Shown here: piece after piece, positions 52,315-60,010 of the stretch
How positions within the stretch are numbered: position 1 is the first letter of the stretch
How the letters are laid out: each line of letters opens with the position of its first letter
Origin: DASXHZ01 sp036488085
GTDB lineage: Bacteria > Acidobacteriota > Thermoanaerobaculia > Gp7-AA8
DNA: 64,000 nt
Assembly: GCA_036488085.1 (NCBI GenBank)
Contig: DASXHZ010000086.1
Span: forward strand, 40,273-104,272
Direction: 5' to 3'
The notes under the pieces: generated by a model
Told to the model about the DNA's origin: nothing
Database searches by the model: none
The model's input: the letters and a program-made list of their open reading frames with translations, nothing else
Position numbers and translations under genes: made by a program

Positions 52315-52674
52315 CTCCGGCATCAGGCGCGCTTTGCAGTCGTCCAGGGCGCGCCAGGCGACGGCTTCGTGGCTGGTGTTGTCGACCACGAGGACGAGGT
52401 AGTAGCCCTCTTTCAGGTCGCAGGAGAAGACGCGCGTCGCTTCGAAGTCGATCTTGAAGTGGTGTGGGCGGCCGGCGTCGACGCGGGAGCAGAGGTCGCG
52501 GAGTTGGGTGAGGAAGATGCCCTGGTAGGCGCCGACGATCTTGAGGCCGTGTTCGTCGGCGTCGAGCGGGCGGTCGCCGACCAGCTCGACGGTCTCGCCC
52601 TCCCAGTCAAGGAATAACGCCCCGATGGCGCCAGGCGTCGAGGTCACGAGGTTTTGCAGTATCTCGCGGAACAT
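52309..52674 (-). CDS. Roadblock/LC7-domain protein
   Basis: 121 residues with the alpha/beta roadblock fold (MFREILQNLVTSTPGAIGALFLDWEGETVEL, LKIVGAYQGIFLTQLRDLC, LKEGYYLVLVV). Relatives such as MglB act with small Ras-like GTPases in polarity and motility; no GTPase gene is here. Its start overlaps the stop of the TPR gene by one base, so it is translated from the same message as the TPR and HD-GYP genes. Confidence 0.85.
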   Translation of the reverse strand: MFREILQNLVTSTPGAIGALFLDWEGETVELVGDRPLDADEHGLKIVGAYQGIFLTQLRDLCSRVDAGRPHHFKIDFEATRVFSCDLKEGYYLVLVVDNTSHEAVAWRALDDCKARLMPEL

Positions 52675-53378
52675 CACTCCCACATGACGAGGAACTTCCG
52701 TGCCTCGTTTGCCTCCACGGAGTCGGGCGACATCTTGATGACGCGCTCCAGGTACGTCTTCGCCGTATCGATCGAGCCCGCGCGCTGTGCGCAAACGCCG
52801 AACCGCAGCATCGCGCCGGCCGAGTCGGGGTGGCGGTCGAGATACGTCTTGTACGCCCGCCCAGCCGTCTGCAGATCGCCGCGACGCTCGTGCAGGACGC
52901 CGGAGTAGAAGAGCGCGTCGTCGAGCGATGGATCGAGCTCCAACGCACGACCGAGCCACCTCTCCGCATCAGTGGCTCGATTCATCGCGTCGAGTGCCAG
53001 CGCGTCGTGATACGCGGCGCGGGCGCGCAGCGGTGACGTTCCGGCCCAGATGACCTCCAGCTCCTTCGAGGCGCGCGGAAAATCGCCGAGCTTCATGTAT
53101 GCGACGGCGCGGTTGAAGCGCGCCTCCGCCATCGACGGCGCGAGCTCCAGCGCCGTGTCGAAGTCGCTCACCGCGCGTTTCGGATCGCCCGCCAGCATCC
53201 GCGTCAGGCCGCGGAGATTCGCACGCGAGGCCTCGGTACCGCCGTTCGTCGGTGCGCCGTCGAGCTGCGTCAGCGCGCGCGAGTACTGGCCATGCGTGAT
53301 CTCCCACATGATCCGGTCGCAGACAGGCTGTCCTGCAATGGGGAGAGCGAGAATGAGGAGCACCGGGGCGATCTTCAC
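52674..53378 (-). CDS. Exported TPR-repeat protein
   Basis: 234 residues with a short signal peptide (MKIAPVLLILALPIAG). Five or so TPR units follow (FDTALELAPSMAEARFNRAVAYMKLGDF, ERWLGRALELDPSLDDALFYSGVLHERRGD, TYLDRHPDSAGAMLRFGVCAQRAG, LERVIKMSPDSVEANEA). A protein-contact role in the periplasm is likely. It overlaps the HD-GYP gene by 4 bp and the roadblock gene by one base. Confidence 0.88.
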   Translation of the reverse strand: MKIAPVLLILALPIAGQPVCDRIMWEITHGQYSRALTQLDGAPTNGGTEASRANLRGLTRMLAGDPKRAVSDFDTALELAPSMAEARFNRAVAYMKLGDFPRASKELEVIWAGTSPLRARAAYHDALALDAMNRATDAERWLGRALELDPSLDDALFYSGVLHERRGDLQTAGRAYKTYLDRHPDSAGAMLRFGVCAQRAGSIDTAKTYLERVIKMSPDSVEANEARKFLVMWE

Positions 53379-55078
53379 GCCGCGCCGCGCACCTGCTCTT
53401 CGATGGTGATGTCGCCGCGGGCGACCGCGTTCGCGAAGGCGTCAACCACCTTCGGATCGAAACGCGTTCCGGCGAAGCTCTTGATCTTCTCGACGACGTA
53501 CCCGAGCTCCATCGCCTTCTGGTACGGGCGGTTCGTGGTCATGGCGTCGAACGTGTCGGCGATCGCGACGATGCGCGCCTGCATCGGAATCGCGTCGCCT
53601 TCCAGATTGTCGGGATACCCGCCGCCGCCCCACTTCTCGTGGTGGTACTTCATGCCGGGGATGACGTCGATGAGCTGCGCGACGCCGCTCATGATCGCCG
53701 CTCCCTTCACGGGGTGCTGCTTCATGACCTCGAACTCGTCGTCGCTGAGAGCCCCGGGCTTGCGGAGGATGCGGTCGTCGATACCGATCTTCCCGACGTC
53801 GTGCAGCAGCGCGCTGACGCGAAGGTTGCGCATCTCCTTTTCGGGCAACGCGAGGTTCTTGCCGATCGCGATCGAGTAGCGCGCCACCCGCTCGGAATGG
53901 CCGCGCGTGTACGGGTCCTTCGCGTCGATCGCTGCGGCGAGCATGCGGACGGAGTTGATGAACAGGAGGTGATTCTCGTGCGCGGCCTTCTTGAGCTGCT
54001 CGACTGCGTTCTGAATCGCGCCCGACATCGAGTTGAAGTTCTCGGCCAACTCCCCGATCTCGTTGTGCGTCTTGAGATCGACGCGTTCCTGATAGTTGCC
54101 TGCCGCGATCTTCTGCGTTCGCTCGACCAGCACACCGATCGGCCGCACGATCCCCGAGGCGAAGACGATCGAGACGATGATCGCGAGAGCGAGCGCGATG
54201 CCGCCCCACATGAACGTCGCGCGGATCATCTTGTCGACCGAGATGTACGCGCGCTCCTCCGGCTTCTGCACCACGACGCCCCAGTCGGGATGCCCGACCG
54301 GCATCACCGTGCCGAGAAACATCTTCCCGTTCGCGTCGCGGTACGACTCCGTGAGGCGTACCGGCGTCTTCTCGAACTCCTTCACGACCTCGAGGTTCGA
54401 GGCGTCGGGGTGCTGTACCTCTGTCGCCGCCTCACTGTGCAGGAGCACGCGGCCGTTACGGTCGACGATGAACGCCGTGTCGTCGCCGCGTCCTTCGTCC
54501 CGGATCCGGTCGGCGATGCGCCGCAGCGAGATCAGCCCTTCGACGACGCCGATCACCTGGCCGTTGTCGATCACCGGAACGCCGACGACGACGGCCGGCT
54601 GGTTCACGGATTGGAGCGTCTGGAACGTGCCGGTGAACTGCTGGCCGTGTTTCGCCGCCTCCAGCGCGAGGTTCATCTCCTGCATCACCGACGCCTCGAG
54701 GTTCGCCGGCTTCGCCTCGGCGCCCTGGCCTTGTATGTTGAGGACGCGCAGCGCGAGGAAGTCGCTGTCGTTCGTGATGTAGTCGCGAATCCAGCCGCTG
54801 GCGGCCGCGTGCGTGAAGGGGTCGGTGCCCGGCGGGAGCGCCGTCTTCAGCACGCCGACGCTGCCCGCGATCTTCGTGAGCTGCTGAGTGTTGCTGGTCA
54901 GGAGGTTCTGGAGGTCGGTGGCGATGCCGAGGGCCGAGCGGGTGAGGTACTTCTTCTCCAGCGTCTCGAGCGAGTCGCGGTTGATGCCGATGAGGACGTA
55001 GTGCGAGACGACGAGCGGCAGGAGACCGACGAGCACCATTGCGCCGAGGAGAGTCCAAAGGAGTCGCGGCCGCCGCAT
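53375..55078 (-). CDS. Membrane HD-GYP phosphodiesterase with dCache and HAMP domains
   Basis: 567 residues. A first helix (LLWTLLGAMVLVGLLPLVVS), an extracytoplasmic double-Cache sensor at about 35-280, a second helix at about 285-310, HAMP at about 310-360, then an HD-GYP domain with HDVGKIGI near 424 and HHEKWGGGGYP, HDxxK and GYP variant (GGYP) intact. It should hydrolyse cyclic-di-GMP in response to an outside ligand. It starts the operon with the TPR and roadblock genes. Divergent from hemW across 21 bp. Confidence 0.93.
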   Translation of the reverse strand: MRRPRLLWTLLGAMVLVGLLPLVVSHYVLIGINRDSLETLEKKYLTRSALGIATDLQNLLTSNTQQLTKIAGSVGVLKTALPPGTDPFTHAAASGWIRDYITNDSDFLALRVLNIQGQGAEAKPANLEASVMQEMNLALEAAKHGQQFTGTFQTLQSVNQPAVVVGVPVIDNGQVIGVVEGLISLRRIADRIRDEGRGDDTAFIVDRNGRVLLHSEAATEVQHPDASNLEVVKEFEKTPVRLTESYRDANGKMFLGTVMPVGHPDWGVVVQKPEERAYISVDKMIRATFMWGGIALALAIIVSIVFASGIVRPIGVLVERTQKIAAGNYQERVDLKTHNEIGELAENFNSMSGAIQNAVEQLKKAAHENHLLFINSVRMLAAAIDAKDPYTRGHSERVARYSIAIGKNLALPEKEMRNLRVSALLHDVGKIGIDDRILRKPGALSDDEFEVMKQHPVKGAAIMSGVAQLIDVIPGMKYHHEKWGGGGYPDNLEGDAIPMQARIVAIADTFDAMTTNRPYQKAMELGYVVEKIKSFAGTRFDPKVVDAFANAVARGDITIEEQVRGAA

Positions 55079-55099
55079 TGCTGTTTCGGATTATAGAGA

Positions 55100-56185
55100 A
55101 TGGCTGGCGTGATCGGCGTTTACGTTCATCTTCCGTTTTGCCGCGTGCACTGCTCCTACTGCCCGTTCGCGATCTCGACCGACATCGAGCTGCAGGACCG
55201 GTACGTGGACGCGGTGGAGCGCGAGATTCTGGGTAGCGCCGCCGACTCGGCGGCGGATACCGTCTACCTCGGCGGCGGCACCCCCTCCCGTACGTCGATC
55301 GCGAACCTGCAACGCATCGTCAAAGCGCTGAACATCGCCCCCGGCGCGGAGTTCTCGATGGAGGCGAATCCGGAGGATGTGACGCCCGAGGCGCTGGACG
55401 CGTGGCGAGAGCTCGGCGTGAACAGGATCTCGATCGGGGTGCAGTCGTTCAACGATGAAGAGCTCAAAGCGATCGGCCGGATTCATGACGCCGCCGGCGC
55501 AGTCAAAGCCATCGAAGCCGCCAGCAGCGCCATGCGCACGAACCTCGACCTCATCCTCGGCCTCCCGCACCAGACGCGCGAGTCATTCGCGCAGACGCTC
55601 GATCAGGCGATCGCGCTGGAGCCCGGCCACCTCTCGCTCTACATGCTCGACCTCGACGAAACGACTCCGCTGCAGGTCCAGGTGGCGAAAGGGCGAGTCA
55701 CCGTCCCCGAAGACGACATGGTCGCCGACCAGTACCAGTACGCGATCGCGCGCCTGGAAGAAGCCGGCCTGCACCAATACGAGATCAGCAACTTCGCGCG
55801 CGAAGGGGAAGAGTGCCTCCACAACCTCCGCTACTGGACTCGCGGCGAGTACCGCGGCTTTGGCCTCGCCGCGCATTCATTCGTCGACGAACGCCGCTTC
55901 GCGAACACGCGCAACATTCACGAATACATCGCCGACCCCGAGCACGCCCGCAACTTCGAAGAGCACCTCGGCGACGACGAGCGGCGCCGCGAGACGCTCT
56001 TTCTCAGTCTGCGCCGGAAGCGCGGGATAAACTATGACGAGCTCGTCGCTCTGTGCGGGCAGGAGGCAATCGAATGGGTGAGTCGCGGTTTACGGGATGG
56101 TTGGCTCGAGCGGCACGAGGGGCGCGTCGCCTTCACGCCGTCGGGATTCCTGCTCAGCAACGACTACATCTCGCAGCTCTTCTGA
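55100..56185 (+). CDS. hemW: Radical SAM heme chaperone HemW
   Basis: 361 residues. The cluster motif CRVHCSYC (14-21) has the CxxxCxxC spacing, with the following Phe typical of HemN/HemW; then YLGGGTPSR, EANPEDVTPEAL, NRISIGVQSF, DLILGLPHQTRES. HemW lacks true coproporphyrinogen oxidase activity and transfers heme. Many annotations call it coproporphyrinogen III oxidase; the absent HemN-specific extra N-terminal part favours HemW. The last 112 bp overlap the outer-membrane gene's possible start. Confidence 0.9.
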   Translation: MAGVIGVYVHLPFCRVHCSYCPFAISTDIELQDRYVDAVEREILGSAADSAADTVYLGGGTPSRTSIANLQRIVKALNIAPGAEFSMEANPEDVTPEALDAWRELGVNRISIGVQSFNDEELKAIGRIHDAAGAVKAIEAASSAMRTNLDLILGLPHQTRESFAQTLDQAIALEPGHLSLYMLDLDETTPLQVQVAKGRVTVPEDDMVADQYQYAIARLEEAGLHQYEISNFAREGEECLHNLRYWTRGEYRGFGLAAHSFVDERRFANTRNIHEYIADPEHARNFEEHLGDDERRRETLFLSLRRKRGINYDELVALCGQEAIEWVSRGLRDGWLERHEGRVAFTPSGFLLSNDYISQLF

Positions 56186-56907
56186 TCGCGCTAGCCCTGC
56201 CGTTCACGACCCCCGCATTCGCCGCCGACGTCTCGTTCCAGCCGACCATCACCGACGCCGACTTCGCGAGGTTCGCGCGCCTCGTCGGGCAGGCGATCTA
56301 CGCGACGCCCGTCCAGCCCGCGCGCGCCACCGGATTCCTCGGGTTCGACGTCGGCATCGCCGCGACCGCCGTTCCGATCGACGACAAAGCCGCGTACTGG
56401 ACCAAGTCGGTCAGCGGCACGCGTCTCGAGCAGAGCGGCTACCTCGCCGTGCCGCGCCTCGTGGCATCGAAAGGGTTCGGCGCCGGCACGCTCTCCGGAA
56501 CGTACGCGTCGCGCGGCGACATCAAGATGTACGGCGGCTCGCTCGACATCCCGCTCGTCCGCGGCAGCGTCGCGACCCCCGAGATCGGTCTTCGCGGCGC
56601 CTACTCGACGCTCCGCGGCATCGAGTCGTTCAATATGAAAACGTACGGCGTCGAGGCGTTCATCAGCAAAGGTTTCGGCCCCGTGATGCCGTACGGCGCC
56701 ATCGGGCGGCAGCGCAACAACGCCAGCGGCAGCGTGGACCTCTCCAACGTGCCGGTCGCCACGGCCGGGCGCTCACTCTCTGACCGTGCGAACGTCAACC
56801 GTTACACCGCCGGCGTCCGCCTCTCGCTGCTCCTCCCGAAGATCACGGTCGAAGCAACGAAAGCGGAAGTCACGAGCTACACAGCGAAGATCAGCTTTGG
56901 CTTTTAG
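56074..56907 (+). CDS. Predicted outer-membrane beta-barrel protein
   Basis: About 277 residues if ATG 56074 is used; the signal (LHLAALLIALALPFTTPAFA) sits late, so the true start may be inside the hemW overlap. The mature chain has alternating hydrophobic beta-strands (GFLGFDVGIAATAVP, LSGTYASRGDIKMYGGSLDIPL, YTAGVRLSLLLPKITVEATKAE) and ends with aromatic Phe (AKISFGF), the usual mark for insertion by the BAM complex. Function unknown. A heptamer hairpin begins directly at its stop. Confidence 0.75.
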   Translation: MGESRFTGWLARAARGARRLHAVGIPAQQRLHLAALLIALALPFTTPAFAADVSFQPTITDADFARFARLVGQAIYATPVQPARATGFLGFDVGIAATAVPIDDKAAYWTKSVSGTRLEQSGYLAVPRLVASKGFGAGTLSGTYASRGDIKMYGGSLDIPLVRGSVATPEIGLRGAYSTLRGIESFNMKTYGVEAFISKGFGPVMPYGAIGRQRNNASGSVDLSNVPVATAGRSLSDRANVNRYTAGVRLSLLLPKITVEATKAEVTSYTAKISFGF

Positions 56908-56972
56908 CCGTTATTCGTTACTCGATCGATCGCTTCAGACCCGAATAACGAGTAACGAATAACGGATCACGG
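56908..56972. repeat. Heptamer array folded as a hairpin (flavour CGAGTAA/CGAATAA)
   Basis: Arms CCGTTATTCGTTACTCG (56908-56924) and its complement (56949-56965) are a perfect 17-bp inverted repeat with a 24-base loop. The right arm runs in 7-bp units CGAATAA, CGAGTAA, CGAATAA, CGGATCA. It follows the outer-membrane gene's stop with no gap, and the DsbA-like gene ends at 56975 on the other strand. Same flavour as 8411-8493. Confidence 0.9.
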
Positions 56973-56974
56973 CC

Positions 56975-58024
56975 TCACTTCAGCGCCGCCTTGATCCCGT
57001 CCAGCACGGCGCTGCCTTCCTTGCCGTGGCCCATCATCTGTCCGTTGATGATGAACGTCGGGGTGGAGTTGAGGCCGTTGTCGAACGCCTTGGAGACGCC
57101 GTCGAGGATCGCCTGGCGCTCCTCATTCGACTTGTAAATCGGCTGGATCTTCGCCCAGTTGATGTCGTGGTCCTCGCAGAAATTCTGCAGCACCTTGTCG
57201 AACGGCTGCTTCCCGACCGTTTCCTGATTCTTGAAGATGAAATCGGCGTACTCCCAGTACATCGCGGGCGCCACCTTGTGGATGGCGTGCGCGCCGAGGG
57301 CGGCATAGATCGCCCACTCGTGGTGCTCGAAGAGCGGGAGATCGAGGCGGAGGTAGTGAACCTTCGAGAGATTCTTGCTGATGATCGGCTCGACCTGGCT
57401 GTGCATGCGCGCGCAGGTCGGGCACTCGAAATCCGACAGCTCCAGGATCTCCGTCTTCGCCATCGAATTACCGCGGCTGACCGCGTGCTCCACGCCGAGG
57501 GCTTCCTTCAACGACTTGCCGGGATCGACGCCGAGCTTTCCGCGGCGCGCGACGATGAGGAACCGCTCCGACGCGTCGATGTACCCGTGATAGCTGAACG
57601 GCCCGAACGGCGTCTGCTTCGTCATCGTGGCGATCTTGAGGCCGTCGGGCAGCGGAAACGGCGAGACGTTCGCGGTGACCGGCTCGTGCAGCAGCTCCGA
57701 GGTCTGTGAGGCGAGCCGCGTGGCAACGGGGCGGCCATCCTCGGGGATCTGAAACACCGTCCCGACCAGGATCTGCTGCGTTCCCGGCGAGTGGAGCAGG
57801 TACTTGTGCTCCTTGCAGCTCTCTTCCGCCGAGTTCACGGTGAGGTCATAGAGCTGGAAGTTGAGCGGACCCTGACGCGGGATCGGCTCGAGCGTGAGGG
57901 TCGTGTCGGGGCACTTGAGCGACGCTTTCTTCGCGTACGCCTTGAGCGCTGCGAGGTCGGCGGGAGCGGCGAATGCGCCCGCGCACACGAAGAGTGAGAG
58001 AGCGAGTAAGGAGAGCTTCTTCAT
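56975..58024 (-). CDS. Exported DsbA-like thioredoxin-fold protein
   Basis: 349 residues with a signal peptide (MKKLSLLALSLFVCAGAFA). The thioredoxin-fold half at about 190-345 has the redox motif CPTC (201-204) and a cis-Pro loop STPTFIING, as in DsbA/DsbG and the thioredoxin_4 family. The N-terminal half (about 25-185) is a beta domain probably for substrate binding or dimerisation. It probably oxidises or isomerises disulfides of exported proteins. It starts one base after the rhodanese stop, at the 3' end of the 61.8-57.0 kb minus-strand operon. Confidence 0.9.
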   Translation of the reverse strand: MKKLSLLALSLFVCAGAFAAPADLAALKAYAKKASLKCPDTTLTLEPIPRQGPLNFQLYDLTVNSAEESCKEHKYLLHSPGTQQILVGTVFQIPEDGRPVATRLASQTSELLHEPVTANVSPFPLPDGLKIATMTKQTPFGPFSYHGYIDASERFLIVARRGKLGVDPGKSLKEALGVEHAVSRGNSMAKTEILELSDFECPTCARMHSQVEPIISKNLSKVHYLRLDLPLFEHHEWAIYAALGAHAIHKVAPAMYWEYADFIFKNQETVGKQPFDKVLQNFCEDHDINWAKIQPIYKSNEERQAILDGVSKAFDNGLNSTPTFIINGQMMGHGKEGSAVLDGIKAALK

Positions 58025-58025
58025 C

Positions 58026-58565
58026 TCAGCGCGCGTTAACAGTGCGATAGCCGTGTTCAATCCACCCCTGCAGCCCGCCGCCGATGTGGACGACGTTCCG
58101 GAAACCGGCCACCGTCAACAGTTTCGCCGCGAGCGAGCCGTCGGTCGAAGTGTCGCCGTACACGAGCACCGTCTGGTTCGTGTAGGGGAGGAGCTCCGGA
58201 AGCTGGCGCTCGATCGAATCCATCGGCGCATTGAGCGCGCCGGCGATGTGTCCCTGTGGCCCGTTGAACTCCTGCGAGGGCCGCACGTCGATCACCACGA
58301 TCTGGTTCGAGTCGATGATCATCTCGTTCGCCACCGTCGGCGCCACCTCGGCGAACCCTCCCGCCGTGCGCGATACGCCGACGGTCGAGCGGCACGCGAA
58401 GAACGGCAGAGCGCAGAGCGCGGAGAGCAGAAGCGGAAGGACTCGTGATGCAAGATCCGAAGGGGGTCCTTCGCTGCGCTTCGCGGCTCCGCCGCTACGC
58501 CAGCTCAGGATGACAGGTTGATTTTCCTGCGCACTGCGCTCTGCCCACTGCCCTCTGTTTTTCAT
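58026..58565 (-). CDS. Exported rhodanese-like protein without the catalytic Cys; N-terminus made of repeats
   Basis: About 179 residues. A rhodanese fold spans about 75-178 (NQIVVIDVRPSQEFNGPQGHIAGALNAP, LAAKLLTVAGFRNVVHIGGGLQGW). The active-site Cys normally in VVYCxxG is replaced by Gly (LVYGDTSTDGS), so it cannot carry persulfide and may act as a binding domain. A GGAG six bases before ATG 58565 and an ATGA overlap with the asparaginase stop fix the start. The first 55 residues come from a heptamer array and a GTCATCCTGAG repeat; a hydrophobic signal (VLPLLLSALCALPFFAC) follows. Translation through the repeat therefore seems needed. Confidence 0.75.
   Translation of the reverse strand: MKNRGQWAERSAQENQPVILSWRSGGAAKRSEGPPSDLASRVLPLLLSALCALPFFACRSTVGVSRTAGGFAEVAPTVANEMIIDSNQIVVIDVRPSQEFNGPQGHIAGALNAPMDSIERQLPELLPYTNQTVLVYGDTSTDGSLAAKLLTVAGFRNVVHIGGGLQGWIEHGYRTVNAR
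58452..58514. repeat. Dispersed palindromic repeat, GTCATCCTGAG family, truncated copy in a coding sequence
   Basis: Ends in CTCAGGATGAC (58504-58514), the same 11-bp end as the copy at 21943-22017, but the left end lacks the matching GTCATCCTGAG. It lies inside the 5' part of the rhodanese-like gene and is read in frame. Confidence 0.8.
58528..58558. repeat. Heptamer array in the 5' end of a gene (flavour CTGCxCAC)
   Basis: In 7-bp steps: CTGCGCA, CTGCGCT, CTGCCCA, CTGCCCT, then CTG. It encodes the first residues after the start of the rhodanese-like protein and lies next to the 58452-58514 repeat. Confidence 0.8.
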
Positions 58566-59629
58566 ACGAACTCCAAATCGAATTCTGCACGAACGTCGCC
58601 TACGAGCGTTCCTGCGTGATTGCGAACTTCCCATTCACGATACTTCGGAAGCGCGCGGCGGGCGGAGACGTCGATGCCAAGCGCCTCGAGCGTCCGGAGG
58701 ATGGCGGGATAACGCGCCCGGTCCGCCGTCCCGTCATGCACCTTGATCGCGATCCCGATCGCGACATCCTCGGCCACTTTGACCCGATCCGACAGCTCGC
58801 TCCGCAGCGACGGCGAGATCGCCATCGCGTAGAACCCCTCGGCGCCTTCTTTCCCGAGGAGCTCACCGCCGAACGATTCCATGAGCGGCGTCGTGATCGA
58901 GCCGGCGCCGGCAACGTAGTACGGAAACGTCGTCATCGCCTCTACGACGTGCGACGCGCTGCCGGAGTAACGCTCCAGCGCTCCGGGCGCCGCCGATCCT
59001 TCGCTCGAAGCCATCAGCCGCGCGTAAGCGTACGCGGTGCGGTGCAGCGACAGGAAAAACGTTGGAACGCCGCAGCCGTCGGTCGCGGTCGGAATCTCAT
59101 CCGGCTCCAGGCCGGCGAACTCCGCGACCGTCGATCGCATCAGCGCCTGCAGCGGATGGTCGGCGTCGATGTAACGCGACGACGGCACGTCCATCAGCTG
59201 CGTCGCGAGCAGCATCCCGGCGTGCTTGCCGGAGCAGTTGTTGTGGAGCGGCGACGGCTGCTCGCCCGCGGCGCGAAGGTCGTTGGCCGACTTCTCGTCG
59301 TACGGCCAGTGCGCGCCGCAGAGGAGGTCGTCCTCGTCGAACTCGCCCTTACGCAGCAGCGCCGCGGCGGTCGAGACATGCACCGCCTCGCCGCGGTGCG
59401 ACGCGCAGGTGAGCGCGATCTCCTCGCCGGTGAGCTCGTACTCGTCGATCCCGCCGTACTCCAGCAGCGGAATGCCCTGGAACGGCTTCGCCGCGGAACG
59501 GAGATACGTGTGCAAACCAGGATCACCCGCATACGCGAGCAAGCGCCCCAGCGCGTCGACGACCGCGATCGACCCGGTGTGGAACGATTCGATTTGCGAG
59601 CCGCGGTAGACGTTCGCGAGCCGTTGCAC
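58562..59629 (-). CDS. Asparaginase (AnsA-like, L-asparaginase II family PF06089)
   Basis: 355 residues, starting at GTG 59629. Blocks of the Rhizobium etli-type asparaginase family: RSAAKPFQGIPLLE, EIALTCASHRGE, HNNCSGKHAGMLLA, TATDGCGVPTFFLSL, YYVAGAGSITTPLMES. These hydrolyse asparagine to aspartate and ammonia; other acyl-amide substrates are possible. It is 9 bp downstream of the STAS gene stop and overlaps the rhodanese ATG by 4 bp, in the same minus-strand operon. Confidence 0.88.
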   Translation of the reverse strand: MQRLANVYRGSQIESFHTGSIAVVDALGRLLAYAGDPGLHTYLRSAAKPFQGIPLLEYGGIDEYELTGEEIALTCASHRGEAVHVSTAAALLRKGEFDEDDLLCGAHWPYDEKSANDLRAAGEQPSPLHNNCSGKHAGMLLATQLMDVPSSRYIDADHPLQALMRSTVAEFAGLEPDEIPTATDGCGVPTFFLSLHRTAYAYARLMASSEGSAAPGALERYSGSASHVVEAMTTFPYYVAGAGSITTPLMESFGGELLGKEGAEGFYAMAISPSLRSELSDRVKVAEDVAIGIAIKVHDGTADRARYPAILRTLEALGIDVSARRALPKYREWEVRNHAGTLVGDVRAEFDLEFV

Positions 59630-59638
59630 CGGGGGAGT

Positions 59639-59995
59639 CTATCGTGCCGCGGCTGCGCCGCTCTCCGCCGCGACCGCCTCTTCCTCGGTGCTGTAGATCT
59701 TGAACACGGCATCGAGCTTCGCGAGCTTGAGGAGCTTCTGGATCCGCTCGGAGGGGTTGACGAGGATCAGCTTGCGGTTCTGGGTCGTGAACTTGCCGAG
59801 GTATCCGACCAGCTCGCCGATCCCGGTGGAGTCGATGTAGTCGATCTTGGTGAAATCGATGATCACGTTCCCGCTGTCGTTCTTCAGCACGTTCTCGAGC
59901 GCCGAGGAGAAAAACTCCGCGCTCTCGCCGAGCTTGATGAGCCCCTCGACATACAGAATCGTGAAATTTTCCAGATGCTTCTTTTCGACGATCAC
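59639..59995 (-). CDS. STAS-domain anti-sigma factor antagonist
   Basis: 118 residues of the SpoIIAA/RsbV-type STAS fold: ILYVEGLIKLGESAEFFSSALENVL, VIIDFTKIDYIDSTGIGELVGYLGKFTTQN. Ser56 in DSTGIG is the usual phosphorylation site. It would act in a partner-switching pathway that frees a sigma factor; no anti-sigma kinase is nearby. It sits 15 bp after fabF. Confidence 0.9.
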   Translation of the reverse strand: MIVEKKHLENFTILYVEGLIKLGESAEFFSSALENVLKNDSGNVIIDFTKIDYIDSTGIGELVGYLGKFTTQNRKLILVNPSERIQKLLKLAKLDAVFKIYSTEEEAVAAESGAAAAR

Positions 59996-60010
59996 AAACT
60001 CCTCCGCCTG

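Noticed and set aside
58026..58565. Internal start after the repeat in the rhodanese-like gene
   Set aside because: No ATG, GTG or TTG lies in frame between the repeat and the signal sequence. The coupled ATG 58565 with GGAG is the only supported start.
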